DNA of 64,000 nt from Monarcha castaneiventris obscurior (taxonomy: Eukaryota; Chordata; Aves; Passeriformes; Monarchidae): assembly GCA_026261815.1 (NCBI GenBank), contig JAMPIT010000230.1, forward strand, positions 6,509,001-6,573,000. Direction: 5' to 3'. The notes beneath the pieces were generated by a model. That model saw only the letters and a program-made list of their open reading frames with translations, was not told where the DNA came from and searched no databases. The position numbers and the translations under genes are program-made. Shown piece after piece: positions 26,514-37,800 of this stretch (position 1 is the stretch's first letter; every line of letters starts with the position of its first letter).

Positions 26514-27884
26514 CTGATAAATAATGAAACAAACAAACAAAAACAGAATAAAACAGATTCACTATTTAATAAACTGGAAGTTTGGCAAAAATGTGTCCTA
26601 TATAAACATTAAAAAAAAAAGAAAAGCCTCATTTGGTTGGAACCCAGGAGTGAACTACAGATTCTTCTCTTCTGTATGAAATTCTGTTAATGAAATTTTG
26701 CTAATAAAACTTCCTTGCAATAGAATGAAGACAGTAAATCATGCAAGGACATTTTGAAAACCTTTGGTCTTAGCAGAATCTTAGCTAGTTGCAAACCAGT
26801 TTTAATAGATAAAAAGGGGTTATTTTGGACAGCTATGGAAATTATCCCACTAGCTGGTGTCTGTTGAAAGGTTGTTTCACTTCTTCCTCATTCACCGCAC
26901 ACTGTCCCCTTTCTGCTTTCCCCATGAAACATTAAGATTTAGAACATTAAGGAACTAGTACTGCAGTTTTAGAATAACACATGTGGAGGTCAATTGAAGT
27001 TATATTTAAATGTTGTGACAAAGAATTTTTCAACAAGGGGGAAGTGCAACTACGTAGGCAAATTACAGTGATTACTCGTTAATATGTGCACTGCCAATCT
27101 CATGGTAATTATACTTGAAATAATGATATAATCCCAAATGTAATTGTTACCTGATTTGGAGATTTTTACATGTTACAGTAACACTCCAGATCATTGAACT
27201 TGCCCATGCAATTATCTGCAGATATTTAATAACTAAATATCACATAACTCAAGAGAGTTTTGCTTTTATGCAACGTGCAGCCAAACACCACAAGTCTCTC
27301 CAATGAATATTGATAAAAGTTCCAGATATGTTTATTTTGATAATATCTTCCTGTAAAAAACCACCTAAAGAAAAATCCTCTCTAGCACCGGATGAAGCAG
27401 TCGGATCTGGTTGTTAGAACCAGGAAGGGAAGTTGCTAGAACTTGGAAGGGGGATTTCTGGTTCAGTCCCTATTTCACATACACATTATAAACTTCATCA
27501 CAGTCTGGAGTCAACACGAGGTTTGTTGGTATAGGCAGACTCTTAGGATGCAGATAAAGCATCCTCAGCCTCAGCAGAACTCAGAACTTGGCCACCTCAT
27601 TACTTGGATGGGTGCTTTATCCATTGGGCTCTTCAGAATTTTCTACCATATTGAAGCGGAATATTTATCTGTTTACTAAATGCTAGAATTAGAAAAGAAG
27701 TCTAAATAGAACATTTTTCCTTTCTGCCGCAGGACAAAATTCTGAGCATGAAGAAGTAAAAATTACTTTAATATTTATCAAATTTTCATCTTAGGGAGGA
27801 GATACTTTAATAACTTCAGTATAAGTTTAGACAGGGCTAGGAAGCAGTAAAACTATGCTGTTGTCTGGGATTTAGACAAGATTT

Positions 27885-27894
27885 GGGGGGGGGG
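27885..27894 (+). repeat. Poly-G run (10)
   Basis: Ten consecutive G in an AT-rich intron. It is a likely sequencing or length-polymorphism hotspot, with no further structure. Confidence 0.9.
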
Positions 27895-29028
27895 AAAGAA
27901 AAGGCCCCATTTGGGCAAGATTTAGGTGGACTGCATCTCAAACTTTTTTTTTCATTAGTGAAAATAATAATAATAAAAAATCGGAACCAATGTAAGGCTC
28001 TAATAAACAACAAAAAATAAAGCTTTCTGACATTCCCCTTGTGATACTTCTTTCTCCTTTTCTTAAATAAAAATGTTTATTTCGGAAACACTTCACCTGA
28101 AGCCATATTAGATGTTAATGGCTACAGTAAATGACTCCAGACACTTGGGAGGGGGAAGAATATCTGTCTCTATCTAATCTGGTTTTATTTCTGATTCATC
28201 CTTTTCAAATGCAAATATCACCTTTTCAAAGATGCCATGTAAGAAGATGTATTCAAATAGTTTCAAAAATCTAAATCTAAGGCTGCTCAGAGAATGTTTT
28301 TGTATGAACACACAAAAATGAGTCACCATGCACCTAAGATTACTTTGGTGTAGTGTAATTAAAATTATTTTTTAAACAAAGTTTAAGATATATTCCATAT
28401 TTATTTATTTATATACATGTATGTATGTATTTTCAAGTTCTCTGTTGTCTAGCACTACACATTTCTGTTTGTTTTATAATCTCATGAAGGAGTAAAAAAC
28501 TAAGATAACTTTCAAGTTTAGGAGAATGTGCAACATAAAAATTTCAGGTAAAATACATATATATTAAAGTCAGTAACATAGCCTTAAAATTACTAATTTA
28601 TGAACTATGAGTCCAAAATCACTATAGTTTCACTTTCTACCTCTAAGCCAATACCAACCCTATTAAAGGCTAAAGAATACGCAATAAATAACATAAACAT
28701 TGAAGAAAAGTGCATTGAATTATTCTGAAGAGCTTTTTTTCAAATTAAAGCAAGAAGAATTCATCCATGGTACCTGCATACAGATAAGAAATTAATCTCT
28801 TTGAATCCTGAGCAATACAGATTTTTGTGCCTCCAAAACCCAATGTTTTCAGTAAAAGAGTATATGAAACCATGTGATGCCAGTTCTCACTGGTCAAGAG
28901 AATGGTATATCTGTTATTATCTTCAATATATCTTTTTTCTTCTGCTGCACTATTTTAACATTTTTTCCTAATGCATTTCATACCAGTAAATGTGCACTAT
29001 CATCCTTAATGCTGTAAAAAATATAACT

Positions 29029-29076
29029 ATGGCACTAAAAAAGAGTAAATAGATGGCACTAAAAAAGAGTAAATAT
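29029..29076. repeat. 24-bp tandem duplication, two copies
   Basis: ATGGCACTAAAAAAGAGTAA plus four bases (29029-29052) is repeated immediately (29053-29076) with only the last base differing (AAATAG versus AAATAT). This suggests a recent slippage or duplication event, possibly a length polymorphism. Confidence 0.93.
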
Positions 29077-29439
29077 ATGAGACAAGTAACAGAATACTTG
29101 TTATAGAGCTAGGAGGAAACTAGAGTTAAGGGAATATGCCCTCTCAGCTGTATCTCCAGCACTTCTTACATCAGAGTTAGAACAAGACATGGATGAAAAC
29201 TCCAAATTTTAACTAATTCAAAATCCCCTTGTCAGTAATTTAATATTGCTCTGTCTTATGCAACAATCTCAGGAACTGAAGAATGCCTGAAGCTAACCTC
29301 ATGCCAATCATTTTCCTGCATTGTTTCATTTTCAAAAAAAATATCTCCCACACACTGAGCTGAATAAAACAGCACATTCAAGAGCCATAATGCCACGCTG
29401 ACAGCTGCAATCAAAATTAAGGCTGAGAAGGAGCATATG

Positions 29440-29780
29440 ACACCGTGTGGCGATTTCCTGTTCCCTTTGTCTGTGCCGTCACACCTCGCGCCAGCCCCGG
29501 CCTCGCCACCCAATTATTACAATTTGTCTCCAGTGGCTGAGCAGGATCACAGCAGAGCTCTTGTGCACACATTACTTCCATGTCACTAACGGGGAGCGGC
29601 ACAGGGGGACTCCCAGCCCCGATTAACCATCCCCCCTGCGGCAGCAAGGCCCAGGCCCTGCGTCTCCCAGCCCCGAATTCCCACACAGGGACAATGTCAA
29701 GGGAAGGGAAGGAGTCTGGCAGACACTGAAATGACGCAGGTTCTGTGACAGCAGCAGCAGCAGACACACAACTGCTCTCA
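29440..29780. promoter_or_regulatory. CpG-rich islet within intron, candidate regulatory element
   Basis: About fourteen CpG dinucleotides by eye in roughly 300 bp, with GC-rich segments such as CCTCGCGCCAGCCCCGGCC, sit inside AT-rich intron with few CpGs. The core also holds an AT-rich homeodomain/SOX-like stretch (CAATTATTACAATTTG). It could be an alternative promoter, an enhancer or the GC-rich end of an old repeat. The minus-strand open frames across it show no family I recognise and are explained by low stop density in GC-rich DNA. Confidence 0.4.
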
Positions 29781-31912
29781 GTCAAAGGTCATTGATAGTA
29801 GCGAGACCCCATGAAAAACAGTCATGGGTACAAGTTTTCCCTACAAAAGTAACACTTTTCACTAGTGTCAGCCCAATGTTGGTTTTTTTTTGATTATTTA
29901 ATTGGAGCTCTATAACCTAAATGCATGTGAAAAGGGAATGCCGGTATGAAGACAGTGAAGACAAGACATTAATACCTTTATTAAACCCAACTGGAAGGTC
30001 AAATCTAATGGAGGTTCTCCAGATACGACAGTCTTTCCCTATTATCTTCAGGTATCTCCCCAGATATTTTATTCCCACAACACAGTCCATTATTATTACT
30101 ACGCACAACTATAAAAATAATAATAAAATTGCATAGGTCCCCATTCTATTCAACACTTAGCTATGACTATGCGTTGTACATCAACAGAGAGTACTCTTGT
30201 AAGAATTATTTTATTATCTGAAATCAAATCAAAAGCAAGCACTGTAAATAGTGAAGAAAGCAGTTTCAGAGATTCACAGTGGTGAAGATGTTAGCTTCTG
30301 TCTCCAAAATTAAAACTTACTTTCAAATGCAACATAAAATTGCACTTAACCTGCTTAATTGGCTTTGCTGTTATAGCAGTTACAGAGAATTACTGAAAAA
30401 TAATCAAAATTCAAATATGTATTTCCTTCTCTCAGCTGATCAATTTTTCCAAGCAATGGCATTCTTTCGTGTTGTTTTGAATCTGTTTTCCATCTTAGAG
30501 GAGCTTGATGTCTCTCCAAATATACATGACCACATCTTTAATGCATGTAAATTATAATAGCAACTTCTGAAAACATATATCTGCTACTTCTCTGTCTCAA
30601 CTTAATCCAGTTCTGACGTATTCATACAAATAAATTTCCCTCCCTTTGAAGGCCTAAGCAAGAAAAACAACAGCTTTTTAACACTTCAGAGGAGTTCTGG
30701 TGCAAATCAGAAGAGCTCAATTTAAGCCCTTTAAAGAAACCACAGTTCTCACTGCCCAAAGATGTGGCTGTGCAAATTTTGCTGCTGCTGTTCCCAGCCT
30801 TTTTCCCGATCAGCGTGGCAGGGGCTGAACAGGGCTCTGCAGGAAAGTCCAGCAGAACCTTTGTCTGACAGGATGAGCCATGAGACTCTTCCAGCTCTTG
30901 TGCCAATCAAAATCTAAAATTATTCGTTCTGCATCAGCATATTACCAACAAAATTATTTTTACATACCAAGTTCACTGAAAACGACAGGAGATTATTGGC
31001 AGAAACCTATATACCAAAACTTGATCCTTCTTTGTCAGGAAAATCCCCCTAAATGAAGGCTCAAAACTATCAAAATTATTCAGAATTAAGGCCATAACAA
31101 GCACTGATTTTGAGTCATGACATTATTTCTTCTCTTTTTGGTATTGTTATGCATTTTGTCCCTATATGGTGGATTAAAAAAATATTTTTTTTCTCTGAGC
31201 TACCTTCAACTGCTCCTTCATTTCAGCCAGGAAACTCTCAGCTGTAGAGCTCAGAGACTTTCATCCCCCATGCCATGTGTTGCAAATTGTTAATGCCTAC
31301 TTTAGCTGTCAGAACGTCTGCAGAATTGGGAATGATTTGCTTTCTTCCCTATTTTCACAACAGACAGGTCAACGTAACGTATAGACATGCCTTTCTGCAG
31401 GCTGCCTTTCCACATTCTCCAGAGGAGCTGCACTTGTTCTCATTCCAGACCTCCCTTTTCAGAGCTCAAGGACGTGCCCAATAATGTTCACATATTTCAG
31501 CTCTGGCTAAGTCAAAATTGCAGCTTTAATGCTGAGGTTGCTGTGGACAACAAAATTAAGTCTTTCAATTGCTATTGCTGTATTTCCTACCTTGCAGCCA
31601 AAGATTGCAGCCAAAAGATGAAATCCTGGTGTTTCTTGTTAAAATAGGACTTCATCCAAAAGCAATTTTGCAATAAAACTTGCAATGACAAGTTAATGGC
31701 AAAAATAGAAATAGAGAAGCTAAACCCACCTCCTAACCACATTTTAATTCCCTCCATTTTTTGTATTGGAATATTTATTTTTAGTGAAAATTTTGACTAA
31801 GACGTTTTCTACAAAACTGGAAGAAAGTCTGCCAAGGCACTTTGTATTACACTTCCACAAAAACTTACTTTAATTGAACTTTTTTGTTCTGGTCTAACTT
31901 TGTGTTTGTCTT

Positions 31913-32121
31913 CTAGATGACAAGAAAATCTCGTTCAGAGTTTGTCTGAAGAAATGACTGGGCATTATAAGCAGTCATCACCACTCTTGTCCAATCCATT
32001 TCAGCCAGAGCTGTGGTCATCCTCTCCTGAAAGTCCTCAGGAGCTTTTTGTGTTTCATTCCCTTTTCCAGTGCTGGGTACCAGGTTTGCATTGGTGACTT
32101 TGTTGCCTTCTTTTGGAGTTT
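31913..32121 (-). other. Unidentified protein-like open frame, possible terminal exon or retro-derived fragment
   Basis: On the minus strand an AG at 32123-32122 (ctcactAG) opens a frame of about 69 codons ending at TAG (31915-31913). It includes APEDFQERMTTALAEMDWTR and then VVMTAYNAQSFLQTNSERDF. The amino-acid mix is balanced and looks more protein-like than neighbouring chance frames. An AATAAA on the same strand lies at 31774-31779. It does not match any part of PTPRN2 that I know. It could be an unknown terminal exon, a piece of an endogenous retroelement or chance. The upstream frame without splicing runs to 32164. Confidence 0.25.
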
Positions 32122-34259
32122 CTAGTGAGACCTTTCTAATATGGAAGAATTTCATTTGCTGCATTCAGCAGCAATTCACTCACATTCACAGGCAAAGAGC
32201 TTCTGTTTGAATTAACAGATGAAAGGGCTGCCTAAGGATTACAGCTTCAAATTTTCATATATTGTTTTATTATACATAAAAGTGATAATCTCCACAGAAT
32301 TAAATTACAACCATTATCTGCTTACAGTCCTGATCTTAATTTATTCCAAGTAACTATCCCAGAAGGTAGAGGGAAGGCTTTTCTCTTCAGTTTTTTGAAA
32401 TTTTTTTCTGTTTTTTGAAAAAGCCAAATGAGTGCTTCATTTGCCAAGGAGATTGTAAAATGCTCTCACAGGACTCAGTATGTAATGTTTCCTTACCTTT
32501 ATTTTATCTTTTGCAGAGAGTTACAAATAATTGCGTTTCTACAAGAGAAAGTTTCTAAGTGTTATATAAGACTTTTCTGCCACTGGAGCTGATAGTAATA
32601 AAAGAATAATATGATAACGCAAAATATATCTCCTGACTTCCACATAGAACAGGTTACTTTCCAAAGACTATAGCAGAATGGATACGATTCCCAAATCCTT
32701 GAGATGAATCCCATGCTTCACCATGTCACATAAACCTTCCCACAAACTGTTGACCCTCAATCCAAAAGCAGATCACTCCATTCACAGAAATGCTTTTTAG
32801 CAAGGGAGGTTGTCTTGCATCATTACAATTTTATATTGATGTTCAACTTTAATTTAACTCATGGTCAATCCCATCTTTAACTCGATGGGATATCTTTCCG
32901 CCCTGTCTAGGCTGTGACATATTTATTTTAAAAAAAATCAACTCTAATACATGGTGAGTAAAGGTGCACCTCCTATTCCTCCGTTTCCTTCTGACCCTGG
33001 ACTATGCACAGACATTTGCTCCATGCTGTCAGTCCGAGGAGTTCTCATGAACATGAGGAAATATTCACATGCATTCAAAACAGTGACACTAAAATAAAGA
33101 TGAGACTACTTTGCTTGTTTCACCGAGCTTTGAACCCAACTGCAGTAGCTGACAATCACATCAAGATGCATGTAACTATTCCAAATTTAACCCAAAAAGG
33201 TCTGACTTTAGTTCCACGCAGCAAAACAGCTCTTTAATACATTAATCCTCTGTGATCTCCTTTTAAGAATAAGAAGTGATGGTCTTTCGTTTTCTGTCAA
33301 AATTACTTTCATTCTTCTGTTCCTTTCTCTTTCCTTTTCTATCTTATCATTCCCTTCCAAGATGGTTTACACCACTCTACACTTTCATTCATTTTTCTCA
33401 AACACAGGATCTCTTTAAATATGCAGAAATTGGTTGTAATGCCAGACAATGCTAAGTACAATGCTAAGAATGGAGACTTTTTCCAAATAGTAGTTAACAA
33501 TGCATTTAAAATCAGCAGATTTTCCTTCTCATTTTATTTTATCCAATTCACTTCATGCTATCAGTAGGATGACAGCCTTATTGTCACAGAAAATACAGTT
33601 CCTGGGAAAGGACTTTTGAAGTGTCTTCAGTCTGGGAATTAAAACATCACCTGTAACAAGGTAGAATTGGTTGGAAATGTGCTGGCACTTAAATCAGTAC
33701 AGAAAATTAAGTGGATGTACAGGTTACACTTATTCTGGCAAATTCATCTCAGACCTACAGTTCTTCATGTATTTTTAAATGCTTATGAGCAGAACCGTTC
33801 TTTCAGCTCCACATAGTGGCTCTCACTCCCATTTTATGTAAGTGTTGGACTCTCATTGATGTTTGTGAAAAATCAATTTTCGGCTGTCAGAGCAGAGCTC
33901 TCGGCTGCACATGCAAAGCCAATACCCAGGGGTGCCACCCCGGGCTGGACAGCAAGGGCTGCAGCTGCAAGGGCACCTCCACCTTTGGTTCTGAACAAAA
34001 TTCCCTCTGACCAAAGTACAGACCACACACCAGCAGCATGGAGGGAGGGATACAATGAGCCACAGCAAAGGCTTCTCCAGGACACTCCCAGTCTATCCCA
34101 TCAGGAAACCCAATATTCCTGATGATGCCATGATGATTTTTTGCCTTTTCTTTTATACCCCTGTTATACATTTTAAAATTTCTGTATTCTTAGTGCTTTT
34201 TGCCTACATTCTTTGACTTGTTTGTTCAGCTAAGAGACTAAACATTTTAGAAGCTTCGT

Positions 34260-34585
34260 AGCTAGGGATCAGTGTGCCCCAGACCCCAAGGTCCTCTCCA
34301 GAACACATTTTGTAAACTAAGATAGAACCATCCAGGGGAAGGTTCCTTGGGGAGGGGGGCTCACTTGAGCCTCTCATTGGGGAATCCTTGATAGATATGC
34401 TAATTAGTAAGACCTATAATGTTACACCAGATCTTTTGGAGGTGTGCATTGCAGGGTGCATTGAGGTGCATTTGACCTGGACGTGGTGCACCTAAAGATC
34501 CTTAAAATAAATACCAAGGTAAAATCCCTTTTTCCCTTCTAACCGTGTTTGACTCGATTTTAAGACCAGGAAAATGCATCACTGA
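34260..34585 (+). mobile_element. Probable solo LTR of an avian endogenous retrovirus
   Basis: A block unlike its AT-rich surroundings. It has a G-rich 5' part (near 34335-34362), short TGCATT-type repeats (34440-34475), an AATAAA signal at 34506-34511, and a 3' part with CTAACCGTGTTTGACTCG and TTAAGACCAGG before an ATGCATCA-like end. A poly-A signal followed by a short pyrimidine-rich end is typical of avian ERV LTRs. No gag, pol or env frame is attached. I cannot fix exact TG...CA ends or a target duplication. Confidence 0.45.
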
Positions 34586-34823
34586 AACATTTGCCCTAGG
34601 AAGGGCTTTAGGTCTGCTACTCACCATGCTCTATCCTGTATTATGACAAATACAAATTAAAGCAGATAAAAGGTGATTTGTTTAGTCTAAAGGATTGGAA
34701 GAAACTCTGTTCACAGTTTGTGCAGAACCATATCTTCCATTTTCCCCTTTTAAGAGATTTCTCTGGGACTGTAAATTCCTCCTGGGAGAGGCCATATATT
34801 GCATGCATTTGCAGAGTCTCTTT

Positions 34824-34872
34824 CCACAGCAATAACAATAACAATAATTGTTATTGTTGCTATTATTATTAA
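34824..34872. repeat. AAC/ATT microsatellite forming a short palindrome
   Basis: AATAACAATAACAAT is followed, after a single A, by ATTGTTATTGTTG, giving inverted arms of about 12 bp, then an ATT-type repeat. It could form a small cruciform and is likely length-variable. Confidence 0.8.
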
Positions 34873-37800
34873 TAAAAGCCCAGCAGTTGCAGAAGAGAGG
34901 GTTCCCTTAGGAACCTTGTAAGGATCTTGGTGGCTGAAAGCTGGGAGTTTTCCAGGGAACTGCATTAGCCAAGTCAGTTTGCCTGAAGCAAAGATGAACA
35001 ATCTGCAGGTCATGCTGTTTCCCCCAAATCTGATTAGAGCTCCTCAGGTTTCATTTTGAATTCATCCCGTGTAGAGAAAATACACACACTGAATTTGTGC
35101 AACCCTGAAAGGCATTTTCAGCCAGAGAAGTATTTGAATTATCTTCTTTTTTATTTTCTTGTGCACATAAATTTTTTGGGTATTGACCCTCCAACCAACT
35201 GCAATGGAGGATGCAATTACTGTACACTGAATGACAGATAATTTTTTAATTAAAGGCTTTTTAGTCTTTGCATCTCAGGACTCTGATTTACAATTCAATT
35301 CCAATTTAAAATTACTGTACCACTTGTAAGCCAAGGTCCAGTGTCTGCCCATGTATTTAGCTGGTGTCTATGGGTAAAAATTATGTCATTGACTTATGTT
35401 AGCCAACAATGAAAACAATTTTGTGAAGGAATCCCTGATTGACATGATTTCCAACATGGTGTTCCTTTTCCCTCCCTTTTTTCATGCAGTTAATACCTCA
35501 GTAAGCTTTAATAACATTTTTGGACAATTCATATAGTGCTGATTCATGGATTCACACTGATGCTTTGTCAGCTGCACACACTATTGTTTCTTTACTGCCT
35601 TCTGGAGTTGATCTCTCTGAACACTTAAAATATGCCACAACAGAGCTGTGACTCAGTTTTACCAAAGTATACCACAATGCCATGAAAAAGGGGGATTTTT
35701 TTGAACCTCTGAATTAGTTTTTGAAAAAGACTGTCAATGAATTGAAGTATTTTCCCTAAAAGAGCTGGAACAAGTTCATCAGATATGAACTTAAAGCCCC
35801 TAAAATCTGAGTCATTATGAGCACAGTTCCTGTTGGCATCTATTCATAACACATCACTTCATTCAAAAAGCTTCATCATTTTTTTGCTCATAACTCTAAA
35901 GGGCAGCTAGGTTTAAATGTAATTTACTGGAAACTCTGACATTAACAAAATGCCTCCCAAAAAGGAACAATGACATAACACTGAAATAAAACATACAGAG
36001 GCAACATAAAATTCCTATTAGTCCTGGGAAAAATTTTATCTTTGTGAGTTCTGTGCTCAGCTAAAATCCAAATAATCTAAAAAAAGCTCCACTAATTTAA
36101 TGCCACTAAGGTCTAACACTAATTGCACAGACCTGCTATTCCCAGTGTGGTCACTATGAACTCAGAGGTGTAGCCTGAGCCACAGAGCAGAGAGAACCAG
36201 GAGGGGGGACCAGAAGCACCCATGCCTTCTTTTGGATCCGCCCTTTAGCTTGTAATGTGACACCAGCTCATTTCTCTATCTGCATCACAGATGTAACAAA
36301 ACACAATTTCAGGGCTTAAAGTTGCACTGCGTTTCATGAGGCATTTAAATATTGTAGAACTGGGCTGGCATAAACAAGGAACAGTGGCAAAACCAGAGTT
36401 CACCAGGAGTTATTGCAACATGGCATGAACTAAGTGGCAGGTACTTGGGTTTTTTCTTAAGTGTATTTTTACAATTTAAGGACTAGCAACTAATATCAAG
36501 GAATACATTTTCAGAAACCATCCATTCCAGGAATTTGTCCGTCAGCAGCTCTGAATGCCCTACAAAGCAGCAAACCTCCTTTCAAGCAAACACTGAGGTG
36601 AAGCAGCAAGGATGTCAGAGCATTACAAAAACACTGGTGGTGTAGCTCTCATGTCTCACTGTTAGTATTGTTACAGAGAATAAGTCTTCTGATCAGTGGC
36701 TCCCAGCTTTATGAAATAATGATATATTTCAAGATAATCGACTGCTACCTATTACCATACTTTTGATGTGGTGGAACAGTCATGTGCCTTATTTTCCACG
36801 TCCTCAGGGTATCCTGGTTAAATGTCACATGCATTTTTCTCCCATGTTAAGAAAACAAAACCTGCATATTAATTCTTTTTAAGGGAGGCATAAAGTGCAA
36901 TAAGAAAGAACATTGATTATTCTATTCATCTATAAACTACTCCAATAGACATATAAATAATACTGGTAAATGTAATTTAGCTTTAATTAACAGCAGTGCT
37001 CCCCCCATGTTGTAACAGTCTTGATAGATGAAACCTTCAACAATCAATCTGATTGCTCTGAGAGCCATTTAAGCCAATTCACAACAAAAGACATAAAGTT
37101 AAAAAGCCAGAATATCGCACAATTTTTACAAATATCTTTTATTTAAATTAAGATCTCTGCATCACTGACCAGGTTTCTTACTAGAGAAATTTTAAGCAAC
37201 TCGCTCTGTAAATGTAACGAAGAGCTGAGGTATCCAAGAGTTCCATACACTCCTCCATGGCTGTTCCAAATATCAGAATAAAATGACAAAGAACTTCCGT
37301 CTTCTAACTCCAAAATGCTTGTGGTTCAGTTGTCCAAGCCTGTAGCTCGGCAAGGCAATCTACCTACAAAATGTTTGCTATCATGGCCCCCCAAAAGGCA
37401 CAAATTTTAGAAAGGAAAGAGCAATGAGTGAATTTCACACAGTGTTAGCAGTTTCAAACGGAAAAAAATACTTTATCTAGAGAAACAATCAGTTTATTTT
37501 ACACTTTAGGACTGTTTGTTGAAAGGAGGAAACTAGCATCTAAGATTAACTTGTTTTATTTACTATGACATAAAAGAGAAACACAGGGTATTGCAAATTC
37601 AATGATTTGTTGCTGATTTGCTATTCCTACTTGCCATTTATTTCTATGTCTATACATAAAGATAAACTGTAGTTTTAGATTATACTTTACATGCATTATA
37701 TGACATTAAAGAAAATATTTCCTTCTCTCAATTACTTATCAGCCAAATGCCAAAGGTTCAAACATATAAACTGAACATGTCTGTCTTGACAACCAGATAA

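Noticed and set aside
26283..26540. Longest minus-strand frame over the 26.4 kb exon
   Set aside because: It is in the wrong phase. The PTPRN2 match (FTWRDDYTQ) is in another frame bounded by proper splice sites.
29417..29785. 122-codon minus-strand frame in the CpG islet
   Set aside because: It is GC-rich with no recognisable domain, and does not match the PTPRN2 N-terminus or signal peptide.
33816..34171. Several overlapping frames on both strands
   Set aside because: A local GC-rich patch lowers stop frequency in all frames; no family match and no splice context.
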